DNA of 64,000 nt from positions 22,604 through 86,603 of the forward strand of contig DAOTVB010000248.1 in the NCBI GenBank assembly GCA_034436755.1, written 5' to 3'. The notes beneath the pieces are model-generated. The model was not told the DNA's origin. It did no database searches and worked only from the letters and a program-made list of their open reading frames with translations. The stretch is from CAKZQX01 sp034436755 (GTDB lineage: Bacteria > Chloroflexota > Chloroflexia > Chloroflexales > Chloroflexaceae). Shown one piece after another: positions 56,871 to 63,712 of this stretch. Position 1 is the first letter of the stretch; every line of letters begins with the position of its first letter. The translations under genes and the position numbers were made by a program.

Positions 56871-56908
56871 TTTATTTATAGGAAATCCCTGCTGAAAGGA
56901 GCTTTGCA

Positions 56909-58426
56909 ATGAATACCGCCCTGGTCGTTGGTGCCGGGATCGGTGGCCTGGCGATTGCCGCGCGCCTGGCGCGTGACGGATATCGCGTGACGGTCCTCGA
57001 GAAAAATGCACGCCCGGGTGGCCGCACCTCCCTGCTGGAGCGCGATGGCTACCGCTTTGATATGGGGCCGACCCTCTTCCTGATGCCCGCCGTCTTTGCC
57101 GAAACCTACAAGGCGCTGGGCGAGCGGATGGAGGATCATCTGGACCTGGTACATCTGGACCCGACCTACCGGGTTCACTTCCACGATGGCACAATTCTGG
57201 ACCTGACGCCCAATCTGATCCAGATGCGCGAGCAGTTGGAGGCGATTGAGCCCGGTGCATTTGAGGCGTTTCTGCGCTTCCTGAGCGAAGGCTACCGGCA
57301 CTACAATGTGTCCCTGGAGCGCTTTGTCGGGCGCAACTTCCGCAATATCTTCGACTATTTCAGCCCGGCGAATCTGCCGCTAATTATCCAGCTTAAAGCG
57401 CTGAACAAGCATTATGCCAACACATCGCGCTATTTCCGTTCGCCGAGCCTGCGCGCGGCCTTCTCCTTCCAGAATATGTACCTGGGCCTCAGTCCCTATG
57501 ATGCCCTGGCGACCTATTCGCTGTTGCAGTATACCGAACTGGCCGATGGCGTCCTGTTTCCGCGTGGCGGCATGTACCGCGTGATCGAGAGCCTGGCCGG
57601 TATTGCCGAGGGGTTGGGCGTGCAGTTCCGCTACAACACGCCGGCCGCCCGTATCGAGGTAGATGGAAACCGCGCCACCGGTGTGGTCCTGCCCGACGGT
57701 GAGCGGCTCGCGGCGGACGTGGTGGTCGCCAATGCGGACCTGCCCTATGTCTATTCCGAACTGCTGCCGGACGACGGCACAAAGGCACGGCTGGCGCGCA
57801 AGAAGTATACCTCGTCGGCGCTGATGTTCTACTGGGGGGTCAGCGGCGGCAAGTCCGAGTTGCTGCACCACCACAATGTGTTCCTGGCCGAGCATGAGTA
57901 TCGCAACTCGTTTGATCGTATCTTCCGCGATCTGACGTTGCCGGACGATCCCTCGTTCTACATCTGCGCATCCGCGCACACCGACCCCGGCATGGCTCCC
58001 GCGGACGGCGACAACGTTATGGCGCTGGTGCCGGTGGGCCATATCGACGACCGGCAGAGCCAGGACTGGGAGGCGCTGAAGGAGCGCGCCCGCAAGGCGG
58101 TCTTCGCGCGGGTTGCCAAGATCGGCCTGGGCGACCTGTCGAGCCGGGTGGTGTTTGAAGAGACGGTTGAGCCACGCGACTACCACAAGATGCTGAACCT
58201 GGCGCGCGGCTCGGCGTTTGGCCTGAGCCACAACTTCCTGCAGGTGGGCTACCTGCGCCCGCAGAATCGCCATGCGCGCTACGGCAATCTCTACTTTGTC
58301 GGCGCCAGCACCCACCCCGGCACAGGGCTGCCGCTGGTGCTGCTGTCGGCCCAACTGGTGGAAGAGCGCATCCGCCGCGAGCAGAAGTTGACCCGGCCCA
58401 TGGTGACATCAACTGCCGGTGCATAG
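56909..58426 (+). CDS. crtI: CrtI-family phytoene/carotenoid desaturase
   Basis: 505 residues, a normal length for CrtI. The FAD-binding motif is VVGAGIGGLAIAARLARDGY then VTVLEKNARPGGRTS, with GYRFDMGPTLFLMP after it. The body has SEGYRHYNVSLERFVGRNF, PSLRAAFSFQNMYLGLSP, LFPRGGMYRVIESLAG, and the closing FAD-contacting YLRPQNRHARYGNLYFVGAS and THPGTGLPLVLLSAQLVEER, all typical of bacterial CrtI desaturases that introduce double bonds into phytoene. CrtN or CrtD-type relatives are possible alternatives, since number of steps cannot be read. ATG 56909 has a ribosome site (AAGGAGC). The gene stands alone with its own promoter; crtB is not in the window. The nearest isoprenoid gene is the synthase at 1191. 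Confidence 0.88.
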   Translation: MNTALVVGAGIGGLAIAARLARDGYRVTVLEKNARPGGRTSLLERDGYRFDMGPTLFLMPAVFAETYKALGERMEDHLDLVHLDPTYRVHFHDGTILDLTPNLIQMREQLEAIEPGAFEAFLRFLSEGYRHYNVSLERFVGRNFRNIFDYFSPANLPLIIQLKALNKHYANTSRYFRSPSLRAAFSFQNMYLGLSPYDALATYSLLQYTELADGVLFPRGGMYRVIESLAGIAEGLGVQFRYNTPAARIEVDGNRATGVVLPDGERLAADVVVANADLPYVYSELLPDDGTKARLARKKYTSSALMFYWGVSGGKSELLHHHNVFLAEHEYRNSFDRIFRDLTLPDDPSFYICASAHTDPGMAPADGDNVMALVPVGHIDDRQSQDWEALKERARKAVFARVAKIGLGDLSSRVVFEETVEPRDYHKMLNLARGSAFGLSHNFLQVGYLRPQNRHARYGNLYFVGASTHPGTGLPLVLLSAQLVEERIRREQKLTRPMVTSTAGA

Positions 58427-58466
58427 GAGGGGATAGGGGATAGGGGACAGGGGACAGGGGACAGGT
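58427..58466 (+). repeat. GGGGATA/GGGGACA tandem repeats after crtI
   Basis: Seven-base units GGGGATA (twice) then GGGGACA (three times) follow the stop codon. Together with the GGGGTTA repeats at 38685 and the CCCTAACC repeats at 62396 they form a family of 7-bp G-rich repeats found right at gene ends. Confidence 0.75.
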
Positions 58467-58556
58467 GGAGCACGTCAGCAAATGGCTCACTCGTATAACC
58501 CGGAAATCTTTGCGAACCTTGTCTAAGCGTAAAAAGAAGTGAGGACTGAGGACTCT

Positions 58557-58604
58557 AGGATACCACTGGTTTACTTATATTAAGGAATGAACCAGTGGTA
58601 TCCT
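58557..58604. repeat. 15-bp perfect inverted repeat overlapping the end of a hypothetical gene
   Basis: AGGATACCACTGGTT (58557-58571) is perfectly paired with its complement at 58590-58604 around an 18-nt loop. The stop codon of the leftward frame at 58580 falls inside the loop, so the last residues (GYHWFIP) are encoded in the arm. It could be a terminator for that frame or an element end. Confidence 0.6.
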
Positions 58605-58873
58605 TCCAGGGGTCTCGGCGAGATGAAACCCGACCATCTCTGAGAAACGACGTTGAACCCGACGAACTGGGTGCTGCTCCTGGTGACGCTGGAGGATGCA
58701 CAGAAGTCTGGTAAATCAGATGGGAAAGTCAAGGTTTCATGGAGGTTCAGATCTCTGGCAATCACTGCGACAAGATAAGCACATATTTCGTCATCCAGGT
58801 AGACACCAAGCGCACTTGTGCCGGCACTCCGTACCCGGTTAATGAGCGTCTGTTGTGCTTTGGACAACGCCAT
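58580..58873 (-). CDS. Small hypothetical protein
   Basis: 97 residues from ATG 58873 (MALSKAQQTLINRVRSAGTS). A GAGAAGG sits 12 nt upstream, a distance that makes it only a possible ribosome site. The first half (KAQQTLINRVRSAGTSALGV then YLDDEICAYLVAVIARDLNL) reads like an ordinary soluble helical protein, the second half (SSSVTRSSTQFVGFNVVSQR) less so. No domain recognised. The gene ends in the hairpin at 58557-58604. It lies just downstream, on the same strand, of a decayed fragment at 58902-59078, so the region may be the remains of a longer gene or an inserted segment. Confidence 0.4.
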   Translation of the reverse strand: MALSKAQQTLINRVRSAGTSALGVYLDDEICAYLVAVIARDLNLHETLTFPSDLPDFCASSSVTRSSTQFVGFNVVSQRWSGFISPRPLEGYHWFIP

Positions 58874-58901
58874 AATCGTAGAAACCTTCTCATTCCAGCG
58901 T

Positions 58902-59078
58902 CTAGAAAAGCCGCATTTGCCCCATCCCAAACCGCGCCTGCACCCGCTCCGTCACCGCGCGGAGGATCGGGCTGTACCCGGTTGAGAGTGTGGGCACAAA
59001 GCTCAGCAGCGCGCCGGACGCTTCCCCCGGTTGCGGATGTTGCATCAGATCGTGCAGCATCCGCAGCAGAAATGCCAC
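58902..59078 (-). pseudogene. Fragment of an unidentified protein
   Basis: An open segment of 58 codons beginning at GTG 59078 reads VAFLLRMLHDLMQHPQPGEA then SGALLSFVPTLSTGYSPILR and RAVTERVQARFGMGQMRLF, protein-like in composition and with codon use like the neighbours. It has no ribosome site, and nothing upstream continues it. It probably is the C-terminal remnant of a larger gene whose 5' part was lost at the GTTCTC repeats from 59148. Confidence 0.35.
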
Positions 59079-59147
59079 GCTGAAAACGCGACCTACCTAT
59101 GATTGAAAACAAAGAACGGCAAACGCAGAACCAGGCTATGTGCGTTT

Positions 59148-59231
59148 GTTCTCAGTTCTCAGTTCTTTGTTCTCCGCCAGTTCTCAGTTCTCAAGTTCTT
59201 CACCAATTCTTTGTTCTCAGTTCTTTGTTCT
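59148..59231 (+). repeat. GTTCTCA/TTGTTCTC low-complexity repeats
   Basis: Roughly ten units of (T)TCTCAGTTCT, TTGTTCTC and CAGTTCTT lie just upstream of the metallopeptidase lipoprotein gene. Similar runs precede htpX (55721), the phytol-kinase-like gene (25840) and every copy of the XRE array (63150, 63410, 63675). Part of this run serves as a plausible -35 (TTGTTC 59211). Confidence 0.7.
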
Positions 59232-59239
59232 GGTATACT
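59211..59239 (+). promoter_or_regulatory. Promoter built partly from the TTGTTC repeat
   Basis: TTGTTC (59211-59216), 17-bp spacer, TATACT (59234-59239) preceded by TGG, an extended -10. A start near 59246 gives a leader of about 95 nt to ATG 59341. Confidence 0.5.
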
Positions 59240-59340
59240 GTACACGCTGATCCGGCCGCCCCGGAGTGGTCCAGCAGTGAGTGGGTACGCCCGACTCATC
59301 CCCACGCTAAAAGCTACCAGAACATTGGATAGAACTGTTT

Positions 59341-61431
59341 ATGCGCAATCCTATTCTGCTCCTTGTGTTGCTACTCCTGATCACAGCCTGTTCCCTGCCC
59401 GGTGTACAACGACCCGCCGCACAGCCGGCCGCTGATGTGGTCGTTACAACCGTTCCCACAGCAACGGAACCGCCGGTTGTTGCCGCTGTGTTGCCGACCG
59501 ATCCGCCCGCCGCAACAGCAACGTCATCTCGCACGCTCAACCGGGTCATCACGCCAATCGCGTTGCCGAGTGCCACGCCCGAACCGCCGGTTGTGAATGA
59601 TGCTGCGGAAATTGAAGCACTGGGGGCGGCGATCCAGCGCCTTCCGCGCGATCAGGTAGACCTCGCACGCGCCCTTGCCGGCGTAGCGGACGCACCTACG
59701 GTTGCGCAGACCGAGCCGCTGGAGGTGCAGGTCGGCGATGTGCAGGAGTTCTGGGTCACCAGCACTGCCAATGATCAGACCTACAGCGTTACCGCCGAAC
59801 TACGCTATGCCGGGCCGGTGGTGTTGATGTATGTTGAGCAGGGCGCAACGGTTGATCAGGCCGCGCTTGAGGAGGCTGCCCGGGTCTTTGAGGAGCGCAT
59901 CTACCCCCGCACGCGCGCGCTATTCGGCTCCGAGTGGCAACCCGGCGTCGATGGCGATGCGCGCATCACCGTCCTGAACGGGCGCAGTCCCGGCGGTGGG
60001 GTGGCGGGCTACTTCTCCTCGCGTGACTCGGTACCGCGTAGTGTCAACCGCTTTAGCAACGAGCGTGAGATGTTCTTTATGAATGTCGATAGTGTTGACC
60101 CGGCCAGTATCACCTATCTCGATGTGCTGGCGCATGAGTTTCAGCATATGATCCACTGGAATGAACTGCGCAATGCCGCTATCTGGTTTAACGAGGGCAA
60201 CTCGACGCTGTCGCAGGATCTCAACGGTTTTGGCAGCAACGGCTACGCGCTGGCCTATCTGCTGAACCCGGACACCCAGCTTACCGCCTGGTCAGAGGTG
60301 CCGGGGGCGTCGATTGCGCACTATGGTGCCGCAAACCTCTTCATGCGCTACATCTATGGGCAGTATGCGGGCGAGGCGGGGCTGGCTCCGCTGATCCGCG
60401 CCGATGCGGGCAACAATCCGCAGGCCTTTGTTGAGCTTGCCGCCGCGACGCGCCCCGACATTACCGACTTTGCCGATATCTTTGCCGACTGGGCGCTTGC
60501 CAATCTGCTGAATGATCCCGGTCTGGCCGATGGGCGCTATGCCTACACCTTCGGACTTGACGGCGTTGATCTGCTGCCTACCACCGTTACGCCCCAATCC
60601 CTGCAGGAGGCCGCACCGGATAGCACTGTTGCGCAGTTTGGGGTGGACTACATCGAACTGCCCGCCGGGCCAGTGACGATTGACTTCAGCGGCAGTACAA
60701 CGGTTAATCTGGTGGCCGAGCAGCCGCGCGGCCGGTACGCCTGGTGGAGCGGGCGGGGTGACAACAGCGTATCCACTCTCACCCGCGCTATCGATCTGCG
60801 CACGCTTGACATGGCAACCCTCAGCTTCGAGATGTGGTATGAACTGGAGACGAACTACGACTACGCCTTCGCCACCATCTCCACCGACGACGGCGCAACC
60901 TGGCAGCCCCTGAGCGGCACCCACACAACCGATGCAGATCCGCATGGGGCAAACTATGGCAATGGCCTGAACGGGGTCAGCGGCGCGCCGAACGAGAAGA
61001 CCAGCCGGGGTGTCCGGGGCAGTTGGGTTACGGAGACGATGGATTTAACACCCTACACCGGACAGGCGGCGCTGCTCCGCTTCTGGCAGATCAGCGATGA
61101 TGCCTTCAACGCACCGGGGCTGTTGCTGGATAACATCAGCGTGTGCGGCGGCGCGGGGAACTGCATCCTGGAAGATGATGTCGAGGGCGATACAGGCGAC
61201 TGGCAGGCCGAGGGCTTTGCCCGCGTTGATGGCGACCTGCCCCAGCGTTGGGAACTGCGCCTGGTGCGCACCGATCCGGCGGGCAGTGTTGTCGGCATCG
61301 AGCCGTTAACCCCCGACGCTCAGGGACAGGCAACCATCACCCTGGAAGCCGGCGAAAGTGGTATTCTGGTCGTTGCTGCCACTACACCTTACACCACCGA
61401 AGCGGCAACTTACAAGCTCAGAACCCGGTGA
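59341..61431 (+). CDS. Secreted metallopeptidase lipoprotein with HExxH and MAM/jelly-roll C-terminus
   Basis: 696 residues. The signal peptide ends in the lipobox LLITACS, so it is a lipoprotein with a Pro/Thr tether (about 25-85). The catalytic domain (about 95-430) has HEFQHMIH at 265-272 and a downstream NEGNSTLSQDL containing the third-ligand Glu, like immune inhibitor A (M6) and other gluzincin-type peptidases; upstream FGSEWQPGVDGDARITVL is common to this group. A beta-rich C-terminal region (about 460-650, LSFEMWYELETNYDYAFATI then NISVCGG) resembles the M6/MAM-type jelly-roll carbohydrate or protein binding domain, and the last 60 residues are pre-peptidase C-terminal-like. It probably degrades extracellular protein. 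Followed 28 bp later by a second HExxH protein, so they likely form one operon. Confidence 0.8.
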   Translation: MRNPILLLVLLLLITACSLPGVQRPAAQPAADVVVTTVPTATEPPVVAAVLPTDPPAATATSSRTLNRVITPIALPSATPEPPVVNDAAEIEALGAAIQRLPRDQVDLARALAGVADAPTVAQTEPLEVQVGDVQEFWVTSTANDQTYSVTAELRYAGPVVLMYVEQGATVDQAALEEAARVFEERIYPRTRALFGSEWQPGVDGDARITVLNGRSPGGGVAGYFSSRDSVPRSVNRFSNEREMFFMNVDSVDPASITYLDVLAHEFQHMIHWNELRNAAIWFNEGNSTLSQDLNGFGSNGYALAYLLNPDTQLTAWSEVPGASIAHYGAANLFMRYIYGQYAGEAGLAPLIRADAGNNPQAFVELAAATRPDITDFADIFADWALANLLNDPGLADGRYAYTFGLDGVDLLPTTVTPQSLQEAAPDSTVAQFGVDYIELPAGPVTIDFSGSTTVNLVAEQPRGRYAWWSGRGDNSVSTLTRAIDLRTLDMATLSFEMWYELETNYDYAFATISTDDGATWQPLSGTHTTDADPHGANYGNGLNGVSGAPNEKTSRGVRGSWVTETMDLTPYTGQAALLRFWQISDDAFNAPGLLLDNISVCGGAGNCILEDDVEGDTGDWQAEGFARVDGDLPQRWELRLVRTDPAGSVVGIEPLTPDAQGQATITLEAGESGILVVAATTPYTTEAATYKLRTR

Positions 61432-61459
61432 AGCAAAGTGGCGGTAACATGGTGCCGAT

Positions 61460-62335
61460 ATGATCCGACTCGATCGCTTCAATATTTCTATTCCCCGCGC
61501 GGCGCTGGGGCCGATCCTGCTGGCGGCATTTATCGTGCTGCTGATCACGCTGCGCACACCGCCGCCACGCCCAATTATCGCGCCACCGAGCGCAGTTACC
61601 TGGAATCATCCGATTGAACTGCCCGTCGATCCGGATGCCGCGCGCCAACCGCCGCCGCCCATCACCGGCCAGTTTGTGCAGCGCAGCAACCTCGATATCA
61701 TCAGCGCTGAAGGGCTCTTTAGCCCGGCGGATCAGACCATCCTCGCGACGGAACTGGAGCAGGCGCTTACCTACACGACGGGACGTTTTGGCAGCGGGCC
61801 GAACGATCGGGTCAGTGCGTATGTGGGGCTGGAACCGGGATGTGGCCTGCATGGTATCGCCTACACCGAGCAGCGCACCGTCCAGGTGTTTACCTGCGCC
61901 GATCTGCCGCGCTACCGCACGGTCACGATCATGGCGCATGAGTTTGTGCATCAACTGGCCCACGACCGCTACGGCCCGGCGCATCTCCAGGCCGATATGA
62001 TTCTGCTGGAAGGACTCGCTACCTGGGGCGCGGGGAGCTACTGGCTGGGCGGGCAGACCGACTTTGCGGCGTTTGTGCGCGAGTACAAAACCAATGGGTC
62101 GCTGCTGCCCCTGGCGACCAGCTACGTCGGTCGGCCCATCAGCGACATGAACCAGCTCTACTACCAGTGGGGCAGCTTTGTCGAGTTTCTCATCGAAACC
62201 TATGGGCGAGAAGCCTTCGATGCGCTCTACGTGACCGGCAATCGCGCCCCCGGCTCGGCGGACTATGCCGGCGTCTATGGCAAAAGCCTGGCCGACCTGG
62301 AGCAGGAGTGGCTGGCCTGGCTCGACCGGCGGTGA
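61460..62335 (+). CDS. Membrane-anchored peptidase-MA-like metallopeptidase
   Basis: 291 residues. A single N-terminal membrane helix (ALGPILLAAFIVLLITL) and a Pro-rich linker put the catalytic part outside. HEFVHQLAHDRYG, with the pair HEFVH at 160-164, is followed after 20 residues by LLEGLATWGAGSYWL with the third-ligand Glu, as in the peptidase-MA-like family. The closing SFVEFLIETYGREAFDALY and SLADLEQEWLAWLDRR form the family's helical end. ATG 61460 has no strong ribosome site, but the gene starts 28 bp after the first metallopeptidase, so translational coupling is likely. Substrates are unknown; both enzymes lie in the same extracytoplasmic compartment. Confidence 0.8.
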   Translation: MIRLDRFNISIPRAALGPILLAAFIVLLITLRTPPPRPIIAPPSAVTWNHPIELPVDPDAARQPPPPITGQFVQRSNLDIISAEGLFSPADQTILATELEQALTYTTGRFGSGPNDRVSAYVGLEPGCGLHGIAYTEQRTVQVFTCADLPRYRTVTIMAHEFVHQLAHDRYGPAHLQADMILLEGLATWGAGSYWLGGQTDFAAFVREYKTNGSLLPLATSYVGRPISDMNQLYYQWGSFVEFLIETYGREAFDALYVTGNRAPGSADYAGVYGKSLADLEQEWLAWLDRR

Positions 62336-62395
62336 CGATGCGGTTGTTTTACCGCATTCACCATTGCCGAGGGCCTGGAACAACTGCAAAGCCCT

Positions 62396-62430
62396 GACCC
62401 GTAACCCGTAACCCCTAACCGTTAATCCCT
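62396..62430. repeat. CCCTAACC/CCGTAACC heptad repeats
   Basis: Runs of CCCGTAACCCGTAACCCC and CTAACCGTTAATCCCTAACC form the same GGGGTTA-type family as at 38685, inverted. The last codons of the leftward gene at 62422 (LVRD then stop) lie inside it. Confidence 0.65.
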
Positions 62431-62703
62431 AACCAGCGCAGTCTCATCGAACGCCTGGGGATAGCGTGCCACAACCGCGTCAACGAGCGCCTCGCCCAGC
62501 GCCCAGAACCCCCGCGCCGATTGCAACTCCGTGGCAGCCCAGGCCCAGCGCCACGCCTGCCGTTCATCCTGCCAGACCTTCAGCCCCTGCGCGCTCAACT
62601 CATCGAGCATCAGGCCAACGTGCCGCAGCAGCGTGTAACTGATTGCCGCTGCGTCGGGTGGGCATATCGGCGCGTGCGATTGGTTTGACTGTTCCGTAAG
62701 CAT
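62422..62703 (-). CDS. Small hypothetical protein
   Basis: 93 residues, ATG 62703, with GCAGGAGG 6-7 nt upstream, a strong ribosome site. Mostly helical and Trp-rich: DAAAISYTLLRHVGLMLDEL, VWQDERQAWRWAWAATELQS, ARGFWALGEALVDAVVARYP. No signal peptide or known domain. The gene is leftward, convergent with the second metallopeptidase. A 12-bp hairpin lies upstream (62808-62838) and TACAAT at 62769 may be part of its promoter. Its final codons are encoded by the CCCTAACC repeat. I recognise proteins of this size and composition from Chloroflexota, without function. Confidence 0.6.
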   Translation of the reverse strand: MLTEQSNQSHAPICPPDAAAISYTLLRHVGLMLDELSAQGLKVWQDERQAWRWAWAATELQSARGFWALGEALVDAVVARYPQAFDETALVRD

Positions 62704-62807
62704 ACAGACCTCCTGCGGGCAGAGTGCCCGCGTTGAGGCGGGGATGCGGGAGCAGCGCTATTGCATGCTACAATAGCGCTGCATCGGCGCTTGCCCGCCG
62801 GTGCTAT

Positions 62808-62838
62808 GCCCTTCGGCTGCTTTCACCAGCCGAAGGGC
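62808..62838. terminator. 12-bp perfect hairpin
   Basis: GCCCTTCGGCTG (62808-62819) and CAGCCGAAGGGC (62827-62838) with a 7-nt loop, no T-tract. It lies between the leftward small gene and the XRE array, upstream of both; it could terminate a message entering from the left, or be an upstream regulatory structure. Confidence 0.45.
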
Positions 62839-62927
62839 GTCCTAACGTATCGCAATGGTCTCTGTTTGCCAACCAAATAGTATCACATACCTGAAGTAGT
62901 GTCAACATTTTTTGGATGTATAAAATT

Positions 62928-63146
62928 ATGCAACGATTTGGGGAAAAGTTACGCACGCTACGCACTCGACACGGGATGACCCTGCGCGAACTGGCGCGCG
63001 CACTCGGATATTCAACTCACAGCTATATCACTGAAGTTGAGACAGGCCGACGAATACCAAAAGTGGATTTTGTGTTAAAAATTTCTAATTTCTTCAACGT
63101 CTCCACCGATCAGCTTGTGCGGGATGATCTTGACCTGGATGCGTAA
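62928..63146 (+). CDS. XRE-family helix-turn-helix regulator, array copy 1
   Basis: 72 residues from ATG 62928 (MQRFGEKLRTLRTRHGMTLR), the same opening as copies 2-4, so this start rather than ATG 62916. It is a single HTH_3/Cro-CI domain: LRELARALGY (helix 2), STHSYITEVETGRRIPKV (recognition helix and turn), FVLKISNFFNVSTDQLVRDD. It has no oligomerisation or sensing domain. Such mini-repressors are typical of phage and defence loci, and of orphan regulators. No ribosome site is visible, and the AT-rich sequence upstream (62870-62927) may contain its promoter (TATAAA at 62919). Confidence 0.9.
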   Translation: MQRFGEKLRTLRTRHGMTLRELARALGYSTHSYITEVETGRRIPKVDFVLKISNFFNVSTDQLVRDDLDLDA

Positions 63147-63186
63147 GCACATTTTGTTCCTGGTTCCTTTGTTCTCTGTGCTTGAT

Positions 63187-63405
63187 ATGCAACGATTCGG
63201 GGAAAAATTACGTACATTGCGCACCCGGCATGGCATGACGATCCGTGATCTGACGCGTGCGCTGGGCTATGCCGGATCTGGTTATGTCAGTGAAGTGGAA
63301 ACTGGTAAACGGGTACCAACTGCCGAATTTGTCTTGAAAGTAGCACGGCTCTTTGATGTTAGCGCGGATCATCTGTTAAAGGATGAGCTTGAAATAGATG
63401 TGTAG
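63187..63405 (+). CDS. XRE-family helix-turn-helix regulator, array copy 2
   Basis: 72 residues from ATG 63187 (MQRFGEKLRTLRTRHGMTIR). It is close to copy 1 in the N-terminal half and differs in the middle (DLTRALGYAGSGYVSEVETG, KRVPTAEFVLKVARLFDVSA) and end (DHLLKDELEIDV). Recognition-helix residues differ (AGSGYVSE against STHSYITE), so target sequences may differ. Preceded 40 bp after copy 1 by TTTGTTCCTGGTTCC and TTTGTTCTCTGTGCTTGAT, a repeat shared by all copies. No ribosome site, as in copy 1, so leaderless or coupled translation may apply. Confidence 0.9.
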   Translation: MQRFGEKLRTLRTRHGMTIRDLTRALGYAGSGYVSEVETGKRVPTAEFVLKVARLFDVSADHLLKDELEIDV

Positions 63406-63446
63406 TGTGCGTTTTGTTCTTAGTTCTTCTGTTCTCTGTTCTTGAT

Positions 63447-63671
63447 ATGCAACGGTTTGGAAAAAAACTACATACATTACGCACCCGGCGTGGGATGACC
63501 GTTCGGGAGTTGGCCGTTGCCCTGGGTTACTCGGAGAAGAGTCACAGCTATGTTAGTGAGACAGAAACAGGGAAACGAACACCAAAAGTTGAGTTTGTTC
63601 TGAAAGTCGCGCAGTTCTTCAACGTCTCCACCGATCAACTTATACGTGATGATCTTGATATCGATGTGTAG
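63447..63671 (+). CDS. XRE-family helix-turn-helix regulator, array copy 3
   Basis: 74 residues from ATG 63447 (MQRFGKKLHTLRTRRGMTVR). Same fold as copies 1 and 2 with two extra residues in the turn (GYSEKSHSYVSETETGKRTP), recognition helix nearest to copy 1 (SHSYVSETE), and C-terminus FNVSTDQLIRDDLDIDV. Spacing to copy 2 is 41 bp, filled by the TTGTTCTTAGTTCTTCTGTT repeat. The gene is followed 41 bp later by a fourth start. Confidence 0.9.
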   Translation: MQRFGKKLHTLRTRRGMTVRELAVALGYSEKSHSYVSETETGKRTPKVEFVLKVAQFFNVSTDQLIRDDLDIDV

Positions 63672-63712
63672 TGTACGTTTTGTTCTTGGTTCTTCGGTTC
63701 TCTGTTCTTGAT

